From: Armatimonadota bacterium
GTDB lineage: Bacteria; Armatimonadota; Fimbriimonadia; Fimbriimonadales; Fimbriimonadaceae
DNA: 64,000 bases
Direction of reading: 5' to 3'
NCBI GenBank assembly: GCA_016125185.1
Contig: WGMG01000006.1
Span: forward strand, 744,001-808,000
Shown: piece after piece, positions 27,076 through 35,210 of the stretch
Position numbering within the stretch: position 1 is the first letter of the stretch
How the letters are laid out: the number at the start of each line of letters is the position of its first letter
The notes under the pieces: model-generated
What the model saw: only the letters and a program-made list of their open reading frames with translations
Databases searched by the model: none
What the model was told of the DNA's origin: nothing
Translations under genes and position numbers: made by a program

Positions 27076-28119
27076 TTATTCGTACGAGTAGTTGCCCTCG
27101 TGGGCGTTTTCGATGTACTTGGCGAGGAGGTCGATACAGGCCTTGACGTCGTCTTTGTGCACCGTCTCGTTGACAGTGTGGATGTACCGCGTCGGCGTGG
27201 AGAGTGTGAAGGCGGGGATGCCGCCGTGCAGGCGCTGGATTCCACCGGCGTCAGTGCCGCCACGGGGAAGCACTTCCATTTGATAGGGAATTTTGTTCTT
27301 GATGGCGACTTGGCGGAAGTGCTCGACGACCTTGGGGTGGCAAATGAGCGAACCATCGAGAATCTTGATAGCCGCGCCCTTACCGAGCTTGGTGACATGA
27401 TCCTGCTCGGGCACGCCGGGAATATCGTTAGCCAGGGTCACGTCGAGGGCGACGACGATGTCGGGGGCGATGGCCGAACCGGCGGCAGAGGCTCCGCGCA
27501 GGCCGATTTCCTCTTGGACAGTGGCGACGGCGTATACATCGACCTTGTGCTTCTTGGCCTTCTTGACGGCTTCGATCATGATGAAGACGCAGACGCGGTC
27601 GTCCATGGCCTTACAGCTAAAGAGATCACCCAGCGAGATCATTTGGCGGCTCATCGAGACCATGTCGCCAATGGTGACGACGTCTTTGGTCTTGTCGCCC
27701 AGGCCGACGTCGACGAAGAAGGAGTCCAAGTTCTGACCCGCGTTCGCTTCAGCGTCGGTCAGCAAGTGCTTGGGCTTGGTACCGTACATCAGGACGCCAT
27801 TGAGGGGACCCTTTGCGGTGTGGACGATGACGCGCTGGGAATTGAGCTGGCGAGGATCGAAGCCGCCAAGCGGGTTGATGCGGATGAAGCCGTCCTTATC
27901 GATAAATTTGACGACAAAGCCGATTTCGTCCATGTGGGCGGCGAGCATCAGCTTTTTGCCATTGCCAGACCCTTTTTTGACCGCGATCAGGTTGCCCATG
28001 TAGTCGGTCGATAGCTCACAGATGCCCTTTAGCTCGCGGGCGACGATCTTGCGGATTTGGTCTTCCTGACCGGGGACGCCGTGCCCTTCCACTAATTCCT
28101 TGAGCAATTCCGTGTTCAT
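27076..28119 (-). CDS. M42-family aminopeptidase / glutamyl aminopeptidase-like
   Basis: A 347-residue cytosolic zinc/cobalt peptidase of the tetrahedral aminopeptidase type. The marks are AAHMDEIGF (H62), KAMDDRVCV, the catalytic pair in TVQEEIGLRGA, ALDVTLAND and the last metal His in TRYIHTVNE. Such enzymes form dodecamers that trim short peptides after proteasome or protease action. It is the first gene of an operon with yggS and sepF. No signal peptide is visible. A 387-codon antisense frame here is a composition artefact. Confidence 0.92.
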   Translation of the reverse strand: MNTELLKELVEGHGVPGQEDQIRKIVARELKGICELSTDYMGNLIAVKKGSGNGKKLMLAAHMDEIGFVVKFIDKDGFIRINPLGGFDPRQLNSQRVIVHTAKGPLNGVLMYGTKPKHLLTDAEANAGQNLDSFFVDVGLGDKTKDVVTIGDMVSMSRQMISLGDLFSCKAMDDRVCVFIMIEAVKKAKKHKVDVYAVATVQEEIGLRGASAAGSAIAPDIVVALDVTLANDIPGVPEQDHVTKLGKGAAIKILDGSLICHPKVVEHFRQVAIKNKIPYQMEVLPRGGTDAGGIQRLHGGIPAFTLSTPTRYIHTVNETVHKDDVKACIDLLAKYIENAHEGNYSYE

Positions 28120-28209
28120 TCGGCTTGTTTTACCGTCTTAAGGAGTGTGGAAAACGAGTTCTTCTTTTTTTTCGTAGACTAAGGGAGAATTCTTCTAAGG
28201 AGTTGGAAT

Positions 28210-28551
28210 ATGTCTGAGCAAATCAAAAACGCGATCAAGGAGAACCCGTACCAGTTCGAAAACGAGTTCATGACCGTGAAGTTCCAGCAGGGCCTACCGC
28301 CCGAAGTTGGAATCAACGGCGTTCAAGTGGAGGATGTGATCGAGGTTGCGATTGCGAAGCTCGAATCCTACCAGTCGGGCCCGCTGGCATGTTCGGAGAA
28401 CACGGCCGCGATCCAGGCGCTGACGGTGGCTAAGGACGCTCTCAAGCGCCGTCGCCAGCGACGAATGCTCCAGGGGGTTTTCAACACGATGAGCCCGCAC
28501 GTGGAGCGAACAGAAGACGTTTTGGACGAATTTTCCGCCACGGGCGCGTAA
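28210..28551 (+). CDS. Acb2/Tad1-hairpin-domain-like protein (formerly DUF7681 type)
   Basis: A 113-residue protein whose first 95 residues follow, from memory, the consensus of the phage Acb2/Tad1 hairpin domain: NPYQFENEFMTVKFQ (12-26), EVGINGVQVEDVIEV (32-46), LESYQSGPLACSENTAAI (51-68) and a final helix with RRRQRRMLQGVFNT. Acb2 and Tad1 are phage proteins that sequester cyclic nucleotides or gcADPR to block CBASS or Thoeris immunity. Here it is a single chromosomal gene with no phage genes around it. It has a strong AAGGAG ribosome binding site (28197-28202) and a longer acidic C-terminal tail. The binding function is inferred and unproven. Confidence 0.65.
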   Translation: MSEQIKNAIKENPYQFENEFMTVKFQQGLPPEVGINGVQVEDVIEVAIAKLESYQSGPLACSENTAAIQALTVAKDALKRRRQRRMLQGVFNTMSPHVERTEDVLDEFSATGA

Positions 28552-28571
28552 GAATTCGCTAAACTCCCTTT

Positions 28572-30371
28572 ATGAGGGGATTGACCTTTTCGGGCGCCGT
28601 GTTTGGCGCCCTTTTGCTGGGTCCCTATGCTTGCGCCCAGCTCTCCTATACGGTGTCCGATGGGCCGGATACCTCCAAGCTGCATGTTCATCTTGAGTTC
28701 AAAGCCAACTCGGCGTTAACTCAGTTGCAGATGGCGAACTGGGGGCCGGGTTCGTACCGCTACGCCAACAACTGGACTCGGGTTAGCGCGCCGGTGATGA
28801 CGGTCGGTGGGGTGGATCAGACCGTCGACCGCGTGGAGACGGGCACTTTGCCGAAGATTGTGAATTGGCAGGTGCGGACTCACATCGGCGATATGGTGAC
28901 GGTCGATTACGACGTCAACGTTCAGTTTGCCGACGGGATCGGCCACTACGGCGGCCCGGCAACCTACATGTATCCGGTTGGCCGCACCCAAGAGCCGTGC
29001 CAACTGAAATTTGCGTTCGCGAAGCCGACGCCGATCGCGATCGGAATCGAGCCGGAAGTTGAGAACACTTCGTACAGCATCGATACGTTCGACCATTTGG
29101 CCGATAACCCGGTCACGTACGGGGACTACACGGTGGACACCTATACGCAGTACGGCAAGACTCACTACATCGCATATCGCGGCGCTCCCGCCATAGTGGC
29201 GGGTGTCGATCGCGACTACGTGAAGAAGGCGTGCCAGTTCGTGACCATGATGGAAGGCGACTTCTTCGGCGGGTCTGTGCCTTACGACCGCTACGTGTGG
29301 CACTTTGCGGTTAACCAGGGTGCCGACGGCGCGGGCGGACTGGAGCATCTTTCTTCGACAGAGATTTCGATGGCGCAGGGCGTCGGTCCAGGTGTGGTGG
29401 GTGTGTACGCCCACGAGTTCTTCCATCTTTGGAACGTGAAGCGGATTCGTTCGAAGATCCTTGGCCCCTTCGATTACACGACGTTGCCGCAAACTGGAGC
29501 TTTGTGGTGGTTGGAAGGCGTTACGGACTACTATGCCCACACGCTTTTGGGACGATATGGCTGGTACGGCAAGAACGAGCGGTTCGACAACTCGATCGAC
29601 AAGATGTACGGCACGTTGGTGCAGAACGTGGTTTCGGTGCGCCGAAATGCGAACCGAAAGATCGTGTCGCCGTATGAAGCCAGTTTCCGAGTTCGAGAGG
29701 CAGCGAACGGTGTCGGAAACTCGCAGGGGTACTTGATCAGTTACTACGACACCGGTTGGCTGTGCGGCCTGTGTCTGGACATCGAGATTCTGGACCAGAC
29801 GAAAGGGAAGTACTCGCTTGACGATGTCGAGCACGAACTGTATCGACTCTGTAAGGACAATCAACCGGGATTCACCGAAGGCAAGATTCGGGAACTCGTG
29901 GCGCGATTTGGCGGTGCTGAGAGTGGAAAGCTCTACGACCAGATCATCATGCACCCTGGCGAACTGCCAGTGGAGGCTCAGCTAGCCAAGATCGGTCTGG
30001 CTTTGGCAACGGTCGAAGAGACCTATGGCAAGACGCCATTCTTGACCGAAGCGAGCCCAGACGACAAGGCACTGAAGGTGATTTCGTCCGAAGTGCCGGG
30101 TATCAAACTGGGCGATTTGGTGACGAAGATTAACGGCACCTCGTTCAATAGCAGCGACCGACGGACTCTGCTTGGCGGATTTCGCGACCTAACGCGAAAC
30201 CTGAAGCCCGGCACCAAGTGGTCGGTGACGGTGATCTCCGACGGCGAGACGAAGCAGGTCGAGGTCGAGGTCGCGTCGGCGACGCGCAACTCGTACAAGG
30301 TGATCGAGACCAGCTCGGCAACGCCGGAGCAGAAGCGACTGCGCAAGCTGTTCGAGTCGAAGAAGCGGTAA
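28572..30371 (+). CDS. Secreted M61-family peptidase with PDZ domain
   Basis: A 599-residue protein with a signal peptide (LTFSGAVFGALLLGPYACAQ), an N-terminal beta domain and the M61 catalytic centre HEFFH (281-285), followed by E315 in WWLEGVTDYY. The conserved HLWNVKRIR sequence after the zinc motif is typical of glycyl-aminopeptidase (M61) proteins. A PDZ domain follows (about 495-585, with IKLGDLVTKINGTSF). It probably processes peptides in the periplasm. It starts 20 bases after the Acb2/Tad1-like gene and could share its transcript; a hairpin at 30385 ends it. Confidence 0.9.
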   Translation: MRGLTFSGAVFGALLLGPYACAQLSYTVSDGPDTSKLHVHLEFKANSALTQLQMANWGPGSYRYANNWTRVSAPVMTVGGVDQTVDRVETGTLPKIVNWQVRTHIGDMVTVDYDVNVQFADGIGHYGGPATYMYPVGRTQEPCQLKFAFAKPTPIAIGIEPEVENTSYSIDTFDHLADNPVTYGDYTVDTYTQYGKTHYIAYRGAPAIVAGVDRDYVKKACQFVTMMEGDFFGGSVPYDRYVWHFAVNQGADGAGGLEHLSSTEISMAQGVGPGVVGVYAHEFFHLWNVKRIRSKILGPFDYTTLPQTGALWWLEGVTDYYAHTLLGRYGWYGKNERFDNSIDKMYGTLVQNVVSVRRNANRKIVSPYEASFRVREAANGVGNSQGYLISYYDTGWLCGLCLDIEILDQTKGKYSLDDVEHELYRLCKDNQPGFTEGKIRELVARFGGAESGKLYDQIIMHPGELPVEAQLAKIGLALATVEETYGKTPFLTEASPDDKALKVISSEVPGIKLGDLVTKINGTSFNSSDRRTLLGGFRDLTRNLKPGTKWSVTVISDGETKQVEVEVASATRNSYKVIETSSATPEQKRLRKLFESKKR

Positions 30372-30384
30372 ATCGGTCTGGTGG

Positions 30385-30416
30385 GGTCATTGTATTGGCG
30401 CTTGAATGCAATGACC
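30385..30416 (+). terminator. Terminator after the M61 peptidase gene
   Basis: GGTCATTGTATT pairs with AATGCAATGACC around GGCGCTTG, followed by TCGCTTTTG. It starts 13 bases after the stop. The next 200 bases to 30613 hold only the leader of the next gene; GGAGG at about 30599 is its distant ribosome binding site. Confidence 0.6.
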
Positions 30417-30613
30417 TCGCTTTTGCCCCCAGCATCTCGGGGAACAGGTTCGAAATTCTATCGAGAACCTCGATACTGAGGGAGCGCTGAAAGGCTTTCC
30501 CTCTCTATGACCATCATTTTCGAAAATTCTTATGGGGTTTTCGGAACGAATGCGGTGAACCTGTCTGTACTGTAGTTAACGCTCCGGCGTTGCGACAGGA
30601 GGAACTTGGTTAG

Positions 30614-31816
30614 ATGCCAATAATTTATGGAATTGCGGCGATGGCCGCCCTATCGAATGGGTGCGACATGGAAGGGATCGACCCGCAGATCGACCGTCAG
30701 TATGCGATCGTGAAGCAGGCCGAGGTGCCGGCGACAACGACTTCTACGGTCGATACGTCGATCAACGAGAGCTCCTTTGCCCCGCGGAAGGCAGAGGAAG
30801 TTTGTCCGGTTGGAAGCTTTGCCACCGGTCAGGCGACCATGAGCTTTTCGATCCAAGGTGGAAGCACGAACGGCGATACGATCTCCGTTACGGCGAGTCC
30901 GTCGACCTTCCTTCCGGGAACTACGACCAATATCGCTACGACCCAGTACACGGTTGCGGGCCAGAACCCGAACAACCGGATCATCACGACGCGGGCTATC
31001 GGTGCGGGTTCGCTGCAGAGCCTGAAGGGCATGGACCGCAAGGTTTCGGTTAAGTTCGAAAATGCCTCGGCGGGCGATGTCCTGAAGTGGCTGGGCAAGC
31101 AGAACGTGAACTTCGTGGCCAATTTGGATCAATTGCCGAAGTCGAAGATCACGATGAACCTGAAGGATGTTCCGCTCTCGGAGGCGCTTGAGTCGGTTGC
31201 GGACGCACTTGGCGGAAGCTGGCACGTGAAAGGCTCGACGATCATCTTTGGTCATGGCGGATTCTTCTCCGGCAATGGCTTGATGATGGGGCCGAATAAC
31301 TTCTTCCAGTGGAGCGACAAGGACATGAAGGGTCTGACGATCGATCCAAAGGTGTTCCAGTTCGACAATAAGGCGTTGAGAGGGATGCAAATCGACCCCA
31401 AGGTCTTCCAATTCGACGGGAAGGCTTTGAAGGGGCTGGATGGCAAAGCATTTCAGTTCGACAGCTCGAAGTGGAAGGACATGACGATCGACCCGAAGGT
31501 GTTCCAATTCGATGGAAAGAACCTGAAGGGCATGGACGGAAAGACGTTCGAATTTGACGGCAAGGCGTTTAAGGAACTGAAGGATATGAAGACCTTCAAA
31601 GGCGCGATGACGTTCAAGAAGATTGACGCCGCGAAGTTCCTGAAGTCGCTAAGCTCGGCGCAAAAGGAGACGATGAAGAAACAGGGCTACCTGAAGATTT
31701 CGGACCTCACCGACGAGCAAAAGGGAATGCTGTTCAATGACCCGAAGGGAGAGATGCCGAAGAGCATTACGATCACCCTGAGCGACGGCGACAACAGCGT
31801 CACCATCAAAAACTGA
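30614..31816 (+). CDS. STN-like domain protein with KVFQFD repeats
   Basis: A 400-residue protein. Residues about 143-213 (VSVKFENASAGDVLKWLGKQ, ITMNLKDVPLSEALESVADAL, then a GSTIIFG strand) match the secretin/TonB short N-terminal (STN) fold. A Gly-rich spacer precedes about five to six imperfect repeats (240-320) built on (T/Q)IDPKVFQFDGKALKGMD and GK(A/T)F(Q/E)FDGK. The C-terminus has a short helical pair and ends SITITLSDGDNSVTI. The N-terminus is weakly hydrophobic with a Cys (SNGCD), not a clear lipobox. ATG 30614 is the only in-frame start after a stop. Function unknown; envelope location is inferred. Confidence 0.7.
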   Translation: MPIIYGIAAMAALSNGCDMEGIDPQIDRQYAIVKQAEVPATTTSTVDTSINESSFAPRKAEEVCPVGSFATGQATMSFSIQGGSTNGDTISVTASPSTFLPGTTTNIATTQYTVAGQNPNNRIITTRAIGAGSLQSLKGMDRKVSVKFENASAGDVLKWLGKQNVNFVANLDQLPKSKITMNLKDVPLSEALESVADALGGSWHVKGSTIIFGHGGFFSGNGLMMGPNNFFQWSDKDMKGLTIDPKVFQFDNKALRGMQIDPKVFQFDGKALKGLDGKAFQFDSSKWKDMTIDPKVFQFDGKNLKGMDGKTFEFDGKAFKELKDMKTFKGAMTFKKIDAAKFLKSLSSAQKETMKKQGYLKISDLTDEQKGMLFNDPKGEMPKSITITLSDGDNSVTIKN

Positions 31817-31840
31817 TTACTAGCCTCAGTTGAACCTCAC

Positions 31841-31869
31841 GAGCCGGCCTTCGCGCCGGCTCTTCCTGT
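31841..31869 (+). terminator. Terminator after the STN/KVFQFD gene
   Basis: GAGCCGGC/GCCGGCTC with loop CTTCGC (31841-31862), then TTCCTGTTT. It lies between convergent genes and may serve both. Confidence 0.75.
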
Positions 31870-32328
31870 TTATTGGCCCGTGGTAATCGTGATGACGCCT
31901 GCTTTGCCATCATAGTCAACCTTGGCATCGAGCGATTCGGCGACGAAGCGGAGTGGCACGTAGGTGGTGGAGTTAAAAATCTGCGGCGGCGCCTCCATCA
32001 TGATTTCGGCTCCGTTCTTGCGGGCGATTCGTTCGCCGATGGTGAGTTGGACTTCGTTATTGTCCTTGGTGGCGGTGACGCGTTTCAGCACCACATCGTA
32101 TTCGACCTCGGCCCCCATGTACTCGAATAGCGGCCGGAAGGGGACGAAAGTTCGGCCACCCATGACGCGGACCCCGTTTGTGCCGAAGTCGATCTGCTTT
32201 CCGTCGACGATCACCACCATGTTTTGCGATGGCGACGCCTTGAGCGGTTGTTGCGCACTGACGATGCCGCCGATGAGGGCCAATGCGAGCGGTGCGGCGG
32301 CGAACAAACGGATTTTCATCTGGTTCAT
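31870..32328 (-). CDS. Secreted copper-amine-oxidase-N-like domain protein
   Basis: A 152-residue protein with a signal peptide (KIRLFAAAPLALALIGGIVSAQ) and a copper amine oxidase N-terminal-like domain: VVIVDGKQIDF, GRTFVPFRPLFEYMGAEVEYD, TYVPLRFVAESLDAKVDYD. This fold often binds the cell surface or peptidoglycan and is common in Firmicutes and Armatimonadota; it does not bind copper. ATG 32328 with GGGAC upstream fits the signal peptide; an extension to 32526 is very basic and unlikely. The adjacent divergent gene is DUF423. Confidence 0.85.
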   Translation of the reverse strand: MNQMKIRLFAAAPLALALIGGIVSAQQPLKASPSQNMVVIVDGKQIDFGTNGVRVMGGRTFVPFRPLFEYMGAEVEYDVVLKRVTATKDNNEVQLTIGERIARKNGAEIMMEAPPQIFNSTTYVPLRFVAESLDAKVDYDGKAGVITITTGQ

Positions 32329-32357
32329 TTTAGTCCCGGACGGTAAGCTTTGGGATA

Positions 32358-32735
32358 GTGAATTCGAACCGATTTGCAGCGTTGGCCGCGCTTTTGGGCG
32401 GTTTGGCCGTGATCCTGGGGGCTTTTGGAGCCCATGCTTTGGGCGATAAGGTGAGCGCAAAAGATTTGGACATCTGGAAGACGGGCGCACACTACCATCT
32501 GGTGCATTCGGTTGCGCTGTTGGCACTGTGCCTTTGGGATCGCGAAGGGAAGTTTCGGATGGTGGCGTGGCTGTGGCTCGTGGGGATTTTGATCTTCGCC
32601 GGGAGCCTATATGCGCTGGTGTTGAGCCAGGTTCGAGTGTTGGGGGCGATCACGCCGATCGGCGGGTTGTGTTTGATTATTGGGTGGCTGATATTGGCGG
32701 TGAAGCTGTTTCGGGCGGGCGCCGAACCAGGCTAA
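32358..32735 (+). CDS. DUF423 (YgdD-like) membrane protein
   Basis: A 125-residue inner-membrane protein with four hydrophobic helices. The DUF423 pattern LGAFGAHAL in helix 1, then WKTGAHYHLVHSVALL and SLYALVLS are clear. Function is unknown; E. coli YgdD is the best known relative. Start GTG 32358; it is divergent to the copper-amine-oxidase-N-like gene, 29 bases away. Confidence 0.9.
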   Translation: MNSNRFAALAALLGGLAVILGAFGAHALGDKVSAKDLDIWKTGAHYHLVHSVALLALCLWDREGKFRMVAWLWLVGILIFAGSLYALVLSQVRVLGAITPIGGLCLIIGWLILAVKLFRAGAEPG

Positions 32736-32839
32736 CACCGCCGAGATGCGCGGTCGTAACGACCGGGTCGCTTCCGCCTTCGCGCAGGCTCTGGCGGACA
32801 AGACGCTCCTCGGACTTTTTTCTTATGCGACTTGCTAAT

Positions 32840-32890
32840 CCAGCCCTTCGGACTGGGCTAATTTGAGGCGGGCCTTCAGCCCTTGTGCTA
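32840..32890. repeat. Diverged two-hairpin repeat of the RAYT-associated type
   Basis: AGCCC/GGGCT (32842-32859) is followed by TAATTTGAGG and GGGC/GCCC (32870-32882). The order hairpin, GCTAA, hairpin matches the H2-CTAAGG-H3 part of the copies at 8512-8807. The rest of 32736-32970 shows no gene. Confidence 0.5.
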
Positions 32891-32970
32891 GATACAACCG
32901 GAGTTTGTTGGTTGGCTCGAAATGCAACTTATGCGCTTAGGGAGGATGTCAACTCGACATGACAACATCG

Positions 32971-34059
32971 CTAGTTGGGGTCGAGTTTAATGTGGTCAAA
33001 GACGTAGATTTCCTTTTCGCTTTCGGTGACCAGGAGCGAAGTACAGAGATCTTTTCGCAGATACGTCGTGATATTGAGGATGGCTCCTGGCTGTTGGTAC
33101 ATTGGGTCGAATGACATCCCGTTGGCGTAAATGTAGGGAGATGCCAGCGGCCTTCCGCCCGACTGATGGTGATTCATCCACTCCTGAACAATCTTGTCAT
33201 TCACAGGATTTCCGTCCTTGTCGACGTACGAAATGGGATTCCCCTTGCCGTCGGCATACATCGCGGAGAATGCCTTCATCGGATTCGCGACCGAAAAGAC
33301 TTTAACCTGGATGTCGGTCTTCGGCTTAATCGGGTTGGCCGGTTCACCATAAAATGGCCCATCTTTCCCAGTTTTGTGCTCGGAAATTGAGATCACTTCG
33401 AAGACATTGCCTCCGACCTCGAATTGGCCGGGGTGGAGCGGAATCTGATGGGGTTTGTCGTCACGATGAGTGACGACATATCGGAAAGGAAATTCCTTCG
33501 TATCTTTGTTAAAGGCTCCTCCCATCGTGCTCCAAGATGTGCTCGACCCATCGAAGTCACTGGCAGAAGCCCAAAAAGTGGTACCGCCGTAACGACCCCA
33601 ACCCTCGGCAAAGCCCGGCTTCGAATAGTTTGGATTCATCGGAGTTCCATCGCCAAGTGAGGTGCCGGAGTTCTCCCGCCGCTCACGGGTCACGAGGACC
33701 CGATTCTTCTTCCCGATGACGACTGAAAACGTTCGGTATTCTTGGTTCTGGCTCTTGATCCCTCGATTCAGAGAGTCGGTCAAATGCTCGTTGGGCGAGC
33801 CATCGGGTTTCCAGCAGAGGGCCGAATCCGGTTCTACCTTGCAGACGCCCTCGATACCAAACTGATGGTTTCCTAGGTCGACTTCGTTATTCGAGACGAC
33901 GTGTTCGCCAGCTTGAGGTGGAAGCCCATTCTCGGCGAAGGACTTGGGAAGGCCAGGGGACTGTTGGTGATTGGCCACCGCAGATAGGGCGAGGGCCACA
34001 AATGTGAGGCCCAAGGCGTGGCTTGCAAAGGTTCGCTTTTTGTTCATGGCTCCACTCAT
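32971..34059 (-). CDS. Secreted Cys-rich-motif protein, paralogue C
   Basis: A 362-residue protein with a signal peptide (KKRTFASHALGLTFVALALSAVA). It shares several blocks with the two upstream paralogues: GIEGVCKVEPDSALCWKPDG (two Cys, 70s-80s), KKNRVLVTRE, GGAFNKDTKEFPFRYVVTHRDD, EVISISEHKTGKDG and the last strand EIYVFDHIKLDPN. No known domain is recognised. Start 34059 lies in an ATGA overlap with the upstream paralogue's stop, so the two are coupled; ATG 34047 is an alternative. A secreted beta-rich protein with one conserved disulfide is likely. Confidence 0.65.
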   Translation of the reverse strand: MSGAMNKKRTFASHALGLTFVALALSAVANHQQSPGLPKSFAENGLPPQAGEHVVSNNEVDLGNHQFGIEGVCKVEPDSALCWKPDGSPNEHLTDSLNRGIKSQNQEYRTFSVVIGKKNRVLVTRERRENSGTSLGDGTPMNPNYSKPGFAEGWGRYGGTTFWASASDFDGSSTSWSTMGGAFNKDTKEFPFRYVVTHRDDKPHQIPLHPGQFEVGGNVFEVISISEHKTGKDGPFYGEPANPIKPKTDIQVKVFSVANPMKAFSAMYADGKGNPISYVDKDGNPVNDKIVQEWMNHHQSGGRPLASPYIYANGMSFDPMYQQPGAILNITTYLRKDLCTSLLVTESEKEIYVFDHIKLDPN

Positions 34060-35084
34060 TTGGGGTCAAGGTAGATCGGGTCGAAATTGTAGATGGTTCG
34101 ATGGTTGGATGTCAGTACCAGCTTATGAATTGCCTTTCGGTCCAGGTCGAAGCGAATGTAAACGGGAGTGCCTGGCTTCATGTAAGTAGGATCGAGAGCA
34201 CTTTGCATGGAGATGGGTCTTCTTCCGAAGCCCGGCCCGAATTGTGGCCCGCCGATGACTTTGCCCTGACGAATCTGGTCTTGGCTCCGCTTTTGCCACT
34301 CGGCGGCAGTGAGGGGGTGACCCTTTTCGTCTAAGGTGACGTACATTTCTCCCTTTTGGTTTGCGGGCGACAATTGGACGATGGTAGATGGGTCAACTAG
34401 ACTGATAGGCTTGATCTTGAGGTAAGTCACCTTCTGATTGGGCTGGGGATTGAATCCAAAGCCTCCGGTTACCGTTGGCGGTTTGGACGGATTATCCAAG
34501 ATGTCCATGATCTCGAACTTGTTTCCGTTGATCTCAAATGTGCTCTTCTTGAAGTCGATGACAGATTTGCCCGTGTTCAATTGGGTGAACTGGTATTGGA
34601 GGGGGTGTGTTTCTGTCGTCTTGTCGAAGCTGCCGCACAGGTAAATATGCTCGACCTGCTCGTGATCGCCGGTGGCTGAAGCGTTGTACGAAGAGAAGAT
34701 CGTATTCGAGGTCCAAGTTTCACTTTGCGGACCGCCGTCGGCATAGACGAGTCCATAGCTAAATGGCAGATCTCCTGGTTTTGCTGCTTTGGTGACCGAC
34801 TTTAGCATGAGGATTCGATTCTTACGATTGAATCGGAATTGGGCTTGGGGTGGCGGGTTGTTTGGGTTGCCTTCGCAGGTCTTGATGAATTCCTCGGTGA
34901 TCGCCTTATCTTTGGTCCCGTCCGGCTTCCAGCATTCGATGGAATCTTCTGAGACTTTGCAGATGCCTTCCACCTCGACAGTTCGATTGCTGACGGTGAG
35001 GCTATAGCCTTTGATCGTCTGAATTTGTTTCGCGCCAGCGATGCCGATCGCCAGGGTGGCGGCTGTACCCAAAAGTAGCTTCAC
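34056..35084 (-). CDS. Secreted Cys-rich-motif protein, paralogue B
   Basis: A 342-residue protein with a signal peptide (KLLLGTAATLAIGIAGA). It contains VEVEGICKVSEDSIECWKPDG, RKNRILMLKSVT, CGSFDKTTETHPLQYQFTQL, FEINGNKFEIMDI and the end RTIYNFDPIYLDPK, matching paralogues A and C in the same order. It is separated from paralogue A by a terminator (35168-35203) and overlaps paralogue C by four bases, so B and C form a transcription unit. No family is recognised. Confidence 0.65.
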   Translation of the reverse strand: MKLLLGTAATLAIGIAGAKQIQTIKGYSLTVSNRTVEVEGICKVSEDSIECWKPDGTKDKAITEEFIKTCEGNPNNPPPQAQFRFNRKNRILMLKSVTKAAKPGDLPFSYGLVYADGGPQSETWTSNTIFSSYNASATGDHEQVEHIYLCGSFDKTTETHPLQYQFTQLNTGKSVIDFKKSTFEINGNKFEIMDILDNPSKPPTVTGGFGFNPQPNQKVTYLKIKPISLVDPSTIVQLSPANQKGEMYVTLDEKGHPLTAAEWQKRSQDQIRQGKVIGGPQFGPGFGRRPISMQSALDPTYMKPGTPVYIRFDLDRKAIHKLVLTSNHRTIYNFDPIYLDPK

Positions 35085-35167
35085 GATTTACCCTCCACAA
35101 AAGAGACATTCTGTCCCCTTCTATTTATCAGTCACGCGAAAGGTCGAATCGGTTCGGTGATTTTCAC

Positions 35168-35203
35168 AAAAAGTGCGGCCCGCATGGTTTTGAGGGCCGC
35201 ACT
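35168..35203 (-). terminator. Terminator after paralogue A
   Basis: On the minus strand AGTGCGGCCC/GGGCCGCACT (arms 35172-35181 and 35194-35203) is followed by TTTTT (35168-35172) and GTG. It lies seven bases after the stop at 35211 and separates paralogue A from B and C. Confidence 0.85.
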
Positions 35204-35210
35204 GATCGTT

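Noticed and set aside
26851-28014. 387-codon plus-strand open frame
   Set aside because: Antisense to yggS and the M42 peptidase; no domain or ribosome binding site.
28716-29954. 412-codon minus-strand open frame
   Set aside because: Antisense to the M61 peptidase with its conserved HEFFH centre; Val/Arg/His-rich composition of a shadow frame.
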